Origin: Miscanthus floridulus
Taxonomy: Eukaryota; Streptophyta; Magnoliopsida; Poales; Poaceae
NCBI RefSeq assembly: GCF_019320115.1
Contig: NC_089583.1
Span: 74,727,368 to 74,791,367, forward strand
DNA length: 64,000 nucleotides
Reading direction: 5' to 3'
The translations under genes and the position numbers were made by a program. Position 1 is the first letter of the stretch, and every line of letters starts with the position of its first letter. Below, in pieces: positions 22,401 to 34,484 of this stretch. A model generated the notes under the pieces. That model worked only from the letters and a program-made list of their open reading frames with translations, was not told the origin of the DNA and made no database searches.

Positions 22401-23854
22401 CCGACGACGGTGTCAATGGTGGGGCGGTGGAGTCAGATGATGGTTTGACGCCGGTGACGACCTCGGCAGCTCAATCAAACGCGCGTACAAGCATCTATGA
22501 ACTACGGGAAACCTAGCGCATCAACCAGCGTAGCGAGAGGTGGACTGTGGCGGCGTGGCCACAACGACAGGGTTGGCGGCGGGGCTCCGGCGAGCTTGCG
22601 CGCGGCACTGTGGCTTACCAAGCACCGTCAGCGAACACGGGTGGATGCGGTGAGCTGCTAGGGTGGTAGTGGAGTGCTTCGGTGGTGATGGAGTAGCTAG
22701 GCAAGCCGGTGACTGGCAACAGCGATGGTGGATTCTCGATGCGGGGACGGCTGCTGCTGCGGGCGCTGCGAATGGCGAAGGAGGAGTCGAGAAATGTGAA
22801 ATGGTGCGCTAGGAGGGAGCGGGCGGTGCTGGGGGTGATAACGGCCTGCTCTGGCTCGGCGCGGCCTGGCTGTTCAGAGCAACGGCGACGCGTGGCCGTT
22901 CTTCGCGTCCACGCAGCGCGTGGACCCTAACGCCGGTCGGCCATTGAGTTGTGATTCATTCGATTCAGTGAATCAAAGCCGAGCCTGACGACGCATTTTT
23001 CATTTGAAATATCTCCCGATACAAAGCCGTTCAGTGAATGATTCCAAAACAAAAGTTGTAGTCCCAAGTACCATCTAAAATTCTTGTTCAATGAACTCGT
23101 GCTAATTCGTAACCAAAACTGAGTAAAATCATGACTAAGGTCGGCCTGTCAACACTGTCGGTGAACTTGAATTAGAAATTTTTGTTAAGTGTTGAAATTG
23201 TTGTTTTGATGATTCTTGTGATCCAATTTCAAACATGTTAGGAGCTAAATCATTCAATGACCCAAAAATAAAAGTTGTTCCTTATATCAAATACTACAAC
23301 TTTGCTTTAGTGACCACCTCCATGCAATGTCTCTAACACCTAGTTCAAACTTGGTCAAACATGTCACATTTAAAAGATGATACACTTCAAACTATGGCTT
23401 AATGACCTAATTACCCCTAAGCATGAATATCAAAGTTGTTCATAATGATACTCTAAACATGTTTAAGCAAATTGCAAGGTCATACAATCATTTCTTGTAT
23501 TAGTCACTCATAGAGCTATTTAGTGTAATCACATGAAACATGACTTAAGGGCTTGATCATGGGAAGTGACATTCATGAACCATGTTCCATTTGCTAACCT
23601 AAGTATTGCCAATATATTTTTGTGACTCATATCAACCATCTACATGTATACACTCATGATCATATGCATATACACATGGAGACATGAAATAATGAGAAAA
23701 GTTGCATATGTTCAAGGAAACATGCGATAACAAGCAAATGTTACAGATGTTTCAATCCAATGTTTCAATTGCAAATGCTTGTTTATGAATGCTTGATGCT
23801 CATGCTCATGTTATGCAAGTCAAGTTATGCAAGGCTAACACCCGAGGTGTTACA
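19413..23854 (-). mobile_element. C-type solo LTR in antisense orientation (unit 1)
   Basis: Read on the minus strand it starts TGTAACACCTCGGGTGTTAG (at 23854) and ends CGACA (at 19413), the same ends as the C LTRs. It is 4442 bp, flanked by perfect TTTGT duplications (19408-19412 and 23855-23859). No internal coding sequence is attached, so it arose by recombination between two LTRs of a full insertion. The GC-rich part (about 22190-22990) differs clearly from that of the C LTRs, so it is a sister subfamily. It lies between two sense LTRs. Confidence 0.93.
20870..21076 (-). other. acidic mini-ORF of the antisense LTR
   Basis: A 68-codon frame, MHLGSEEEITLLKFNEIEEG and on, ending in a GKPWSILSL-type segment. 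It is the counterpart of the mini-ORFs at 28493-28765 and 41616-41912. The frame is open in this copy even though all pol genes are decayed, which is only weak evidence because it is short. Confidence 0.3.
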
Positions 23855-23859
23855 TTTGT

Positions 23860-24149
23860 TGGGCAATGTATGTCATATATATACTAACCACAAAAGTCTT
23901 AAGTATATCTTTACCGAACTAGAGCTGAACATGAGACAACGAAGATGGTTAGAATTGATTAAGGACTACAATTTAGAAGTGCATTACCATCCGGGAAAAG
24001 CTAATTTAGTAGCATATGCACTCAGTCAAAAGTCTCATTGCAACACTATAGAAGCATTATTGGAAGATGGATTCGACTTGTTACACCCTGCGGTACTGCA
24101 TAATATCACGATTAGTTGTTCACTTGAGAGCAAAATCGTAGAGCTATAG
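23860..24149 (+). pseudogene. RNase H of element C, C-terminal part (unit 1)
   Basis: After the antisense LTR the coding sequence resumes with the IYTNHKSLKYIFTELELN segment and RQRRWLELIKDYNLEVHYH, then a family motif that reads VAYALSQK. The family norm is TDHKSL and ADALSRK. Both catalytic Asp positions are changed here (Asn at 23886-23888 and Tyr further on), so the nuclease would be inactive even with an unbroken frame. It ends with two TAG codons (24147-24152). Confidence 0.87.
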
Positions 24150-25335
24150 TAGATAGATGTAGGAATAAGTCACATCAAGAGAAAAATGCAAGAGCAAGAG
24201 ACCAAGCATTTCAGATTGGACGAAAGAGGTGTATTATGGTTTGAGGACCGACTTGTGGTACCAAAAGACCGTGAGCTGAGGAACCAAATTTTAGATGAAG
24301 CTCACTCATCCAAATTGTCTATTCATCCAGGTAGTAGTAAGATGTATCAAGATTTGAAAACCCATTTTTGGTGGACTAAGATGAAGAAAGAGATCGCAGC
24401 CTATGTCGCTAGGTGCGATAACTGCAGTAGAGTAAAAGCTGTTCATATGAAATCCGCCGGATTACTTCAGCCATTGCCTATTCCAAGTTGGAAATGGGAG
24501 GAAATCAGCATGGACTTTATCACAGGCCTTCCAATGACACCACAAGGTCATGATTCAATATGGGTTATTGTTGATCATCTCACCAAGTCAGCACACTTTA
24601 TACCCGTGAACACAAGGTATATAGTTGGGAAATACGCTGAGATATATGTTTCCCAGATCGTGAGACTACATGGAGTACTTAGAACTATAATCTCAGATCG
24701 AGGACCACAATTCATAGCTTGTTTCTAGGAGCACTTACACCAGGCTTTGGGAACCAAGCTAATCAGAAGTTCGGCATACCATCCACAAACTTTAGGACAG
24801 ATGGAGCGAGTGAACCAAATCCTAGAAGATTTGCTTAGAGCTTGTGTTATATCTTCAAAAGGTTCATGGGAGAAATGGTTATCTTTAGCTGAGTTCTCCT
24901 ATAACAACAATTATCAAGCGAGTATCAAGATGGCTCCATTTGAAGCATTGTATGGCAGAAAATGTAGAACTCCATTGAATTGGATTGAGCCTGGTGAAAG
25001 GAGATACTTTGGTATTGACTTTGTTAATGAAGCTGAAGAGCAAGTACATGTCATCCAACAGCATATGAAGGTAGCTCAATCGAGGCAGAAGAGTTATGCT
25101 GATAAAAGAAGGAGACCACTGACTTTTTGAAGTGGGTGACTATGTATACTTGAAAGTATCGACCATGAAAGGGGTGAAGAGATTTGGGATGAAAAAGAAG
25201 CTTTCACCTAGATATGTGGGGCCATACAAGATTTTGGAATGGAAAGGAAATGTTGCTTATAAGTTACAACTTCCACCTGAGATGAGTGCAATATTCGATG
25301 TTTTCCATGTTTCTCAGTTGAAGAAATGTCTTTGA
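24150..25335 (+). pseudogene. integrase of element C (unit 1)
   Basis: The zinc-binding HHCC region is visible (EAHSSKLSIHPGSSKMY, then CDNC), followed by the DDE core: Asp in MDFITGLP (24513), Asp in SDRGPQF (24696) and Glu in QMERVNQ (24804). The C-terminal part includes PRYVGPYKILEW and FHVSQLKKCL. A TAG at 24726-24728 interrupts the core where Trp is usual. One extra T near 25127 shifts the frame in this copy; unit 2 is open there. Integrase inserts the DNA copy into the genome. Confidence 0.92.
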
Positions 25336-25558
25336 GTACCTGAAGAAGCTATTGCACCCACCAACGTGCAGCTTCAATCGGATTTGACCTATGAGGAAAA
25401 GCCAACTCGAGTATTAGAGGAGATGGAAAGAGTGACACGGAGTACGATTATTAAGTTCTATAAGGTGGTGTGAAAACAATCATAGTGAACAAGATGCTAC
25501 GTGGGAAAGAGAAGATTATTTACGAGAAGTTTATCCTGCCTTTTTCCAAGAATGGTAG
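25336..25558 (+). pseudogene. C-terminal chromodomain of element C integrase (unit 1)
   Basis: After a TGA (fits a lost Arg CGA) the frame reads TYEEKPTRVLEEMERVTRS, then KFYKVV, then, one base out of frame here, HSEQDATWEREDYLREVYP to a TAG at 25556. The aromatic/acidic spacing (TYEE, SEQDATWE) fits the chromodomain of Tekay/Del chromoviruses, which steers insertion to methylated heterochromatin. An extra A near 25473 breaks this copy. Confidence 0.8.
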
Positions 25559-25588
25559 GTCTTGCAAATCTCAGGACGAGATTTTTAT

Positions 25589-25601
25589 AAGGGGGAGGGG
25601 C
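25589..25601 (+). other. polypurine tract of element C (unit 1)
   Basis: AAGGGGGAGGGGC abuts the 3' LTR start and would prime plus-strand DNA synthesis. Unit 2: 54402-54414. Confidence 0.92.
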
Positions 25602-28600
25602 TGTAACACCTCGGGTGTTAGCCTTGCATAACTTGACTTGCATAGCATGAGCATGAGCATCAAGCATTCATAAACAAGCACTTACAATTGAAACGTTGGA
25701 TTGAAACATCTGCAACATTTGCTTGTTATCGCATGTTTCCTTGAACATATGCAACTTTTCTCATCATTTCATGTCTCCATGTGTATATGCATATGATCAT
25801 GAGTGTACACATGTACTTGGTGGATGTAAGTCACACAAACATGTAGCAACACCTAGGTTAGCAAATAGGACATTGTTCATGGTCATCGTTCATGAACCAC
25901 ACTTAAGATTTCATGTGATTACACTAAATAGCACTATGAGTGACTAATACATGAAATGATGGTATGACCTTGCAATTAGCCTAAACATGTTTAGAGTATC
26001 TTTATGAACAACTTTGATATTTTATGGTTAGGGATAAATAGGTCATTAAGCCATAGTTTGAAGTGTATCATCATTTAAATGTGACATGTTTGACCTAGTT
26101 TGAACTAGGTGCTAGAGACCTTGCATGGAGGTGGTCACTAAAGCAAAGTTGTAGTATTTGATATAAGGAACAACTTTAATTTTTTGGTCCTTGACTGATT
26201 TAGCTTCTAACATGCTAGAATTGGTCTCACAAGAATCAGCAAAATTAACAATTCAACACTTAACAAAATTTTCTAAGTCTTGGTTCACTGACCGATTGAC
26301 AGGCTGACATTAAGGATGATATAACTCAGTTTTGGTTGCGAATTGGCATGAGATCCTTGAACAAGAAATAAAGCTGGTACATAGGTCTACCATTTCGATG
26401 TAGAGCGTTTGCACGTTGGAGCCACGGATTAGCAAATACATCACCGTGTAAACTCGTTGTCAGGCTTGGCTTCGGGATTAACTGATGAGCTGAATCGGTT
26501 TCGGTGGCCGACCAGTATCAGGATAGAGCCACCGCGTGGACGTGAAGAACGGCCGCGCATCGTCGTTGCTCTGAACAGCCTGGCCGCGCCGAGCCAGAGC
26601 AGGCCATTATCACCCCCAGCACCGCCCGCTCCCGCCTAGCTCACCATTTCGCATTTCTGGCTTCCTCCTTCCCCGCCCACAGCAGTGCCGCTCTCTGCCA
26701 TTGCAGCCGAGCACCTCGCCTCTGCCGAGCTCGCCTGCGCTCACCACCGTTCCATTTGCCAATCGGTCGCGCTCGCAGCTATGCCTCCACCTTCCCCACC
26801 ATTTCCACCTTGTAGTGCCTATGATTTCACCTTTGGTAAGCCATGTTTAGCTTTGCGCCGTCGTGGGTTTGCCTTCGCCGGAGCTCCGCCATGGCCGCTG
26901 CCGTGGCCGTGCTTCGTCGGAGCATCTCCGGCCGTCTAGGTCATTGTGACATATTGTCAGGGTCACCGTGGTTCTGTTGCTCGCCTTGTTTGGCTTCGCC
27001 GCAGCCGAAGATGACCGGCACACACAGTGCAGCGCTGTCGTGCCGCCATGGCCGATGTCAGTCAGCCCTTCGCGTCGGTGATCTGCCCGCCTAGCTAGCC
27101 CCACATGTGCACCCGATCGAGTAGGTCATGTTGTGAAGATGCCACCGCCGGCGAACTCACCGGCGATGAGCTCTGACCACGCCAGCGCCGTAGCAAGCGC
27201 CGTCCCCTGTTTTGCGTCGATGACAGGCGGGCCCTACTGACCAATGGGTCCCTGCTGTCAGCGACTCTATATTATAAAGCTAGTTCAAATATTCCAGATT
27301 TGAGTGTGTTTTGTAATTTTTAGATCTCCAATTTGGTAGCTTCAAAAATGGTGAAATAAATTTGGTAGTGTGCCATAGGAAGTGTAGTATTCAAGAAAAA
27401 TATGATCTTGACACTTACAGTAGAAATTTTGGAAGGTTTAAATGGAGATTTGAAATGTGTTTTTGAATGCATGCAAACTTGTTTATTTTATATCTAGAGT
27501 TCATGTGCTCCAAAAATTATGAAATTTTTGTGGTAAGCTATTCTTGACATGTATGAGCTCTGATAAAAATTTGAGGATCAGTACAGGCATAGATTTGTAG
27601 TTATAGATTTTTCTTTTATAAATAGGTAATCCTTGTATGAATTTTCATAAATTATTTAGGAATCCAATATTCATGAAATTTGTTGGAGGTTATCATAGTA
27701 CCAGAAAGATGCTAAGAAAAAATAGGAAATCTGTTGCTTGACACTTTTCACTAGGGTTTCCTATTTTTGCTATTTTAGTCCTTTCTACCTTGTCTTTTTT
27801 ATATAGAATGTTTTGCTACATAAAATGGCATGAAACTTTTGCAGTAGTCTTTTGGTAGCATTAGTAAGGCACTGTAAATTTTTAAGAATTTATTATGCAC
27901 ATTTGATATATATTTATTATTTAACCTATGTATCTAAATAAAATGATAAAGGCATGTAAAGAAATAGTCTGGGCTTCACCATTATATTTCCTTGAGTGTA
28001 TTTGGTATGCTTAAACTGTTGGTAGACTTTGTGTTGTCAAACTTTGAATGATTACATGAAGTAGAAGTATTGTTACATTGTAATGCGAATTGGAAGGATT
28101 CTAGACAGATTCTGGAGTTTGATAAGTTGCATGATAAAAATGATGATTACTGTAAAAATAGTTAATAACAAAGTTGTAGATAACTTCATCATATATCTTG
28201 TGTTAAAATTTCAGGACCATAGGTCAAACGATTTTGGAGTTACAGCTGTTTAAAGTTAGCTTTTCTGATTTTGCTCGATCTCTGGAATTTCTGGACAGCA
28301 CTGATATGATTGTCTGTTTTGCCTAAGATAAGTTGTGAATTAGCTTTTATGAATTAAATAAGAGTTGTAGGTGATTTTATAAGCTTTCCAGAAAGTCCAG
28401 AATCACTGCATTTGGATAATTAGGACTCCAGTTATGAGTAAAACAAGTAGCTGCTGTTTGTGAGATAGTTGATGAATTGTTGAAGTAGTTAATTGCATAA
28501 TCAAGAAGAGATATGCACCTACTCAGTAGAACATGATGCACTTGTTAACATATATGCATTCGCAATATCTTATGCCATATTCATGCATCTAGGATCGGAG

Positions 28601-30221
28601 GAAGAAATAACGTTGCTGGAATTCGACGAAGTAGAGGAAGGGGACCAGCAGGAGAATCCTCAAGTCGCAGCTCTCGACGGCGTGGAGCAGAATCCTGAAG
28701 AGCTTCCGGAGTGTCCTGACCACCGCCCACTTCCTTTCTGTGAGGCAAGCCCCAATGCATTCTAAGTCTCCTAGTATTTTACAAATGATTACTTAAGTAC
28801 TTATGATTGATGCATTAGGTTATAAGAGTTGAATGGAACCACTTGATGCATATAAATTCCTTGTCCAGATATTACACCTTTAACTGGTATAGGTCCAGGA
28901 TCGAACATATGCTTAGCCATGCTTAGACCGATAGAAGTCGGGTGATGTCCTGTCACCTGCGAGATATAGGTGGATACCAGAGCACGGTTGGCTATATTTG
29001 CTATCGTGGAATAGAACCATGGGGTAAAAGAACATCGAGGCCGGGCGGAGTCTATGCGTAGGATGACTCATGTGATTCCGTCTGAGCCGATTAAGGACCG
29101 TACCATTGTTGGCGCTTCTAACAAGATTGAACACATGCCTATCACTTAGCTGGCCGGATAACTCGTTCCAATCACGAAGCCAAGTAGCTCAACTCAGGCC
29201 GGGACCCGTTCTATTGTGTGCTCCTTGCGGGGGGCGATCAGACTGAGCCCAAGGGTAGGCTAGGCCTGAATGTCCTGGCATCTGGTGTCCCAGATTGTGC
29301 AGCGCGGTACGAACCTACAAAATGTGGACCTAAGTTGTACCAAAGGTGACCTAAGGCTGCCTTCACGTGGTATGCCTGGGTTTGTGTTAGGAATAAATTC
29401 CCAGCTGGTTGAAATCGATTCGAATCGCTGTCTCTCTCGGATAGTGAGAAACTTGGCTAGTCCCAACATCGTAGTAACTGTGTTATGGAACTTGATGGTT
29501 TGAATGAATATAGAGTTACAATACCTGCTATGGTTACTATTGTATGTTTTTAAATTGATATACCACATGTTTGGCATAGGATAGTTGCTAATCTAGAGAT
29601 GGATAGTTATAATTAACTTGATAATGGAATCATAATTGTATAACTGAGTTAATTGCTTTTATGCAAAACATTGTCAAACTATCTCCACATATACAGCCTT
29701 GCATAATCCTTGGAGTCATTTTATTTCTAGTTTATGATGGGTATGTCTAGCTGAGTACTTTCTCGTACTCAGGGTTTTATTTCCCATTAGTTGCAGATGG
29801 CACTGTGTATCATGGTTATTGCAAGAGTTGCTTCTATCCCACCATGGATGAGGAGTAAGCCTTGGGCAGGCTTCTTTATTAATCCCTATCTTTGCTTTTG
29901 TGGACCGTGATCCTATTTGGCACTGTATCAAACTATGTTGGAAACTTTATTTTCGAACTTAATTACTTCCGCTTTATCTATCAAACTCGGTTTGTAATAA
30001 CTTTTATTTGTACTCTGATGATGAAAATATATCTATGAACTTTATGTAATATGTGGCATGTATGTTGAATCCTGTACGATCTTGGTTGTTGTAATCATTT
30101 ATCGAGACCCGTCGTGGTACTCGACGGACTACCGGGTTTATATGGGTTCAAGTATGACAGCGTGACCGCTTGCGGGCTGCCATTGTACTTGTACTCTTAT
30201 AAATTAGTCGGTTCTGCGATA
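25602..30221 (+). mobile_element. 3' LTR of element C (unit 1), 4620 bp
   Basis: It starts TGTAACACCTCGGGTGTTAG and ends GCGATA (expected GCGACA), followed by GTGGC, the one-mismatch partner of ATGGC. It differs from the 5' LTR of the same unit at many scattered bases, clearly more than it differs from the 3' LTR of unit 2, so the insertion is older than the duplication. A cluster of differences from unit 2 lies at about 26938-27120. Confidence 0.92.
28493..28765 (+). other. acidic mini-ORF in the C 3' LTR (unit 1)
   Basis: A 90-codon frame with HLGSEEEITLLEFDEVEEG and PEELPECPDHRP. The same place in unit 2 (57303-57575) is identical, and in the 5' LTR of unit 2 (41616-41912) it ends in a GKPRSISSL segment. 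Not recognised as any known protein. Confidence 0.35.
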
Positions 30222-30609
30222 GTGGCAATGGGCTGGATTGGTGGAGTACTGTATTCTCGGGTGGTGCGGACCTGTTCTTGTTTTAGAGGATCTGAGGGTA
30301 GGTTGGTATATGTAGGTCAGGGACTTGCATATGTCGTGTGGTTGGGAATCCCCAGCTGGGTTATAATCGGTTCGAATTGTCGTTGCTCCTCGGTTATGGA
30401 GACTCAACTCACTATTCATCATCGTAGTTAATAAATGAAACTTGAGGAAGATTTGAGAAAGAGTTTGATATGAAGTTCATGATCTCAATATGGATCATGG
30501 TAGATTCATATATGATCTTGATAAGGGTTATATGTTGAAAGAAAGAATCTTGTTAGAGAGCTTTTACACAAAAGAACTTTGATTCTTGCTAAAGCCTTAC
30601 CTTGAATCC
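30222..30609 (+). mobile_element. solo LTR B, right part cut by the duplication junction (unit 1)
   Basis: The B LTR resumes after the GTGGC duplication and runs 388 bp until the tandem junction at 30609, where it is fused to the middle of LTR L1. The full right part is seen only after unit 2 (59032-59937). Confidence 0.85.
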
Positions 30610-32676
30610 AGCTGCGTCTATCGATTCTCCCGAGCTACAATAATCAGCTAAGGTAGCTAGTCTGCAAATGATCTTCTCATTCTCTAATATTTTCCTTGAC
30701 CTGCATGAATGAACAGCACCCCACCGCTAAGCACGTTTAGCCACAAAGCACACTCTAGTCCTGATGTGCTCGTTAAGTCCAAAGACCACTCAAAGTCCAT
30801 CATTTGAATTAATTCACTCATGACCAAAGACCCCGGTCCAAGTCCATCACATGAAATCCAATTCACGTGACCAGCTAGCCAAATGCCACTAATCATTTCC
30901 TTAATCACCCTTTATGGGATTAATTAGCTGCCACCCAGAGTCGTAAAATCAATATTGCTTTTCATCCAAGCTCTGATTCCATTATTTCTTCTTCCTAAAT
31001 TCATTTAAATCAAGACCTATCCATCCTTATCATCTTCTTCTTTCCTAGAGCTCATTTGAATTTATTTATTTATTGTGAAATAAATTTTGTTAGATTCCTA
31101 AATTCCTGATCTATCTGTTGGTATATTTTGTTCGTATGGTTCTGCGATGTTTAGGGTTACTTATTAATTCTAAGTTGCTTGTTATTATTATGGTTATTTA
31201 GAGAATAATTTTTTGTGATGCATTGGTAGAAGTGCTAGCCCTAGAATTCTTTTATAGTAGGTTCATTGTATTATCATGTGCTCACTGTAATTTTTGTGGC
31301 CTTAGAATAGGTTGATAAATATGGTAGCTGGTGCACCTTGTTTTATCATATATATAGTAAATTGATATTAACAATAAGGATGCCTTTAGTTGCCAAGATA
31401 ATACATGAAATGTTCATACCTGTTTAGTGGGAATAATAGGTAACTTTGCATATTAGTCATTAGAGTTAGCTTAGTAGCTTGGTAGATATATTCTTATTTT
31501 AAGAGTTGCTGTTGCCGTATTACTAAGCGTTGCATCATCATTTCATGCATGTAGATAACGAGTTGGTAGAGCTCGTGACTTGCGAGCGAGTAGGAGTACG
31601 AGGAGGTGATCGAGGAGTACGAGGAGGAGGTTCTCATGTAGGAGGGAGTCTCAGAGCCATCAGTTGCTGACTTTGCTGACACCCCGCCTACCCAAGGCAA
31701 GCCCCGGTGCATATCCCTTATTTTGAATAATAACTGAATATATATATGTGTTGTGCATTTATGTTATAGGCATTTTATGGAAACTACGTGCATAAATATA
31801 TGCAAACATTGAGTCCTACTAGTATAGGTCAAGTAGCCGCTATGCTCAGGATGTCGGTAGCGTGGGTAACCTGTCGTTACTCACAATAGGTGATAAATAT
31901 GATCACTCATGATAAAATGGTGGAAAGAAAAATAGTGACCGGGTAGGGATATGGTTGGGTTTTGGTGGGTGTAAAGGGTTGTGTTCTATGGCCAACAGGG
32001 CATAGCTCGATTATACTTTTCCCTATATGTGTCGATTAAGGACCCGGTCGTTGCATAAGTCTCTAGGCAAGTCATAGATCTATTATCCCGAGCACATACT
32101 TGGGTATGGGCGTAGGGAAGACTTGTTGCTCTCTTGTCATGGATCTGGCTCTTTCCAGACTGACTGATTGGAGGCGGAGATGGTGGAGGTCCTTGCACCG
32201 CACTGAGTCCGAGACTCAAGAGTGGGGCTTGGAGTCCAAGTTTGGACGGGACCTAGACACTCAGGATAGGAGAGTGATGGGTTTGTCCTGCTTATGCCTG
32301 AGGTACAAGCGGGGCATGTGTCTTCGGGGCACCCAGCTAGGCACATTGGTTTGTGAATCATCAGGAAATCTAGTATGGCTTGTCTGCGGTCTAGCACCAT
32401 AGTAAGAACTAAAAGATGGAAGGAGAAGAAATGGAACTGATTGCTCAACTCTTGCTTGAAAGTAGAACATGTGCTTATATAGATCGGATAGATAATAACT
32501 TAATACGACCAATAATAATAACATAAACAAGAACTCACTATTAGTATCGCTTTTTGCTAAAATAAACCAGCAAACCACAAAGCTTCTCATATTCCTTGGA
32601 GTCGGGAAATTATTCTCACTAGTCGGATAAGTCTTGCGAGTACATTGTTGTTTACACCAGAATTTGGAAGGAGGGT
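30610..32676 (+). mobile_element. LTR L1 fragment (unit 2)
   Basis: Copy of 1779 to about 3838. It has no 5' end because unit 2 starts inside the LTR. It differs from unit 1 at a few percent of sites, for instance around 30650-30740. Carries the broken form of the acidic mini-ORF. Confidence 0.7.
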
Positions 32677-32704
32677 CTCAGAAGCTCGAGAACTCCCAAA
32701 ATCA

Positions 32705-34448
32705 TGTCAGCAAGGAATCGATTGTGTCCGGATCGGAACCAGCTAATTCGGATGCAGCACTAGAATCGGCTTTGTTCAAATAGCGCTAGCAGATAATGAC
32801 AAAGGCTATGATTGGCGCTGGGATGAGACATGCTGGACTCTACAAAAAGGGAAAGATTAGAGTCAAAGTTATCTTAAATTAGGAATATTTTCATTTTATG
32901 CCAAAGGTTGTAACAAATCGTGCTTGAGTAGGATTCATGTTTAGATTCCGGGTATAAATACCAAACCCTGGCTATTATAAAAAACACAATCAATCAAATA
33001 CAAGTCAATTACTTTTTTTTGGCTCCGGCCACCCCTTAGGAGTAGGAGTAGAGTAGATCTCGGTGAGTTCTTCAGCAAGTACGGCTGCATCGATCCGGTG
33101 ACCTCCACTGCTTGTCTGTAAGTACCTTCATGGGTTATACCTCTGTTCGTATGGCTGCATCGATCTGGTCGACCCCCACTATGACTCTGGTATAGGCTAG
33201 TTATCAACTCTTGCCTAATTCAAGTATGGCCTGTGTGATTCTGCCTCACACCCCACAGCTTGAATTAGATCAAGGTCAAGTTATCGGCTCTACCTTAGTA
33301 TGGCAGTCTTTGGTAGATTCATTAAGTTACCGATATTGCTTATTGCTTTCATCGTTTATCTAATTACAACAATATCACTCTGCCCGATTGAGATTGATCT
33401 GAATCGGCCTTATATCTTATTTAACTCATCATTTGCTAATCTAAAAATTGATCTAATCTACATCTTAAGCGATGAGTTATGTTTTTATCAGCTGTTTTAC
33501 ATCAATCTTAATCGTGCATAGCGTGCGGTTAAGGCATGTCCGATCTCGAGTAGATCTATTAGTTAATGAAAACCTTTCCATGGCCTGTCATCATGGCCTG
33601 TGGGATTCTGCCTCTCACCCCACTATTGCCACCATGGAGTGGGGATCGTTAGTTGGTAGACCCGTTCCTGAGAAGGCATGACCTTAACTATGCGCTATGC
33701 CTGAATCGGCTGTTTAGCCGATATCGAGTGCTTTCACGAATAGTTCACATTACGAGATCATTGAAGTAGAGATAAGTTGAAAGATATGTTAGCCCCATGA
33801 TCTTATTATTGTATTATGGCCTGCATGATTCTGCCTCATGCCCCACTGATATTAGTAATGCGTTAGGGTCATCGAGTCTATTATTGTTTCTATGGCCTGC
33901 ATGATTCTGCCTCATGCCCCACTGGTCATGGCGATAGATGAGATCTAACATGTTCATTAGATTTATCTTTATTAAATGGTTAAGTGGTGTTGAATTGTTT
34001 CTTTATATAAAAAGGAGTTCGGTTACTTGTAATCATTGGCTTAGTATAAACCGATCATCATTGATATCTTATTGCCATTGATTAATATTTGCTTATATAA
34101 TATTTATCCTGAATGACAACTGATTCTTTTTATACAACCCCATGAGCTTTAATCGATTTATTCTTATGAATATGCTGGAATCAACTATTTAGTCGATCTC
34201 CTCTCATATCGGCTCTTAGAGCCGTACATTCGGGAATGTCTGGCAACACCGGCACGTTCCACCTTTAATTACTGATGAACTTTCTCTTCTTGTCAATTAT
34301 AGGGTCAAATTGACTGGCACATCTTCGGAGGATTAAGCAGGATCAACCACCCTTGCACTGAAGCTAGGTGGATCTACTCCATCGAGCGGACCCTTCCGGC
34401 TTGCTACGTGTGTCCTCAGCATAGAGACAAAAATTCTATGTCGACACA
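32705..34448 (+). mobile_element. 5' LTR of gypsy element A (unit 2)
   Basis: Copy of 3869-5611 with TATAAATA at 32953-32960, the four 33-bp repeats (33224-33924) and the hairpins. Differences from unit 1 are mostly C/T and G/A changes, dense near the primer site. Borders carry the same uncertainty as in unit 1. Confidence 0.55.
32953..32960 (+). promoter_or_regulatory. TATA box of the element A LTR (unit 2)
   Basis: TATAAATA, unchanged from 4117-4124. Confidence 0.6.
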
Positions 34449-34484
34449 CATTTCTGGCATGCTCGGTGGGACACCACAATCATC

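Larger units (their letters stand above)
9892..30221 (+). mobile_element. element C, Tekay/Del-type chromovirus (unit 1), 20.3 kb
   Basis: A full-length but defective Ty3/gypsy element. Order: 5' LTR (9892-14523), tRNA-Met-type primer site, coiled-coil extra ORF, gag with zinc knuckle, protease, RT, RNase H (split by an antisense solo LTR), integrase, chromodomain, polypurine tract, 3' LTR (25602-30221). Target duplications are ATGGC (9887-9891) and GTGGC (30222-30226), one mismatch. Without the nested LTR and its duplicated target the element is about 15.9 kb, of which 9.2 kb is LTR. Assignment to Tekay/Del rests on the long LTRs starting TGTAACACC, the primer site and the C-terminal chromodomain. 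Confidence 0.93.
1779..30609 (+). repeat. 28.8-kb tandem segmental duplication, unit 1
   Basis: The sequence from AGCTGCGTCTAT at 1779 is repeated from 30610 in the same order and orientation. Matching landmarks keep a slowly changing offset: 28831 at the start, 28837 in the gag of A, 28821 in the 5' LTR of C, 28815 in the integrase and 28810 at the end. The unit holds part of LTR L1, the LTR and gag of A, most of LTR B and all of element C with its nested LTR. The unit ends within LTR B (CTTGAATCC at 30601-30609). The copies share every nested insertion, so duplication (real or by assembly) came after them. Confidence 0.95.

Noticed and set aside
22709..22930. 73-codon plus-strand frame in the antisense LTR
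   Set aside because: GC-rich LTR leader on the opposite strand; no motif and no counterpart in the other C LTRs.
25336..25601. Envelope-like ORF between integrase and 3' LTR
   Set aside because: The space holds only the chromodomain and the polypurine tract.
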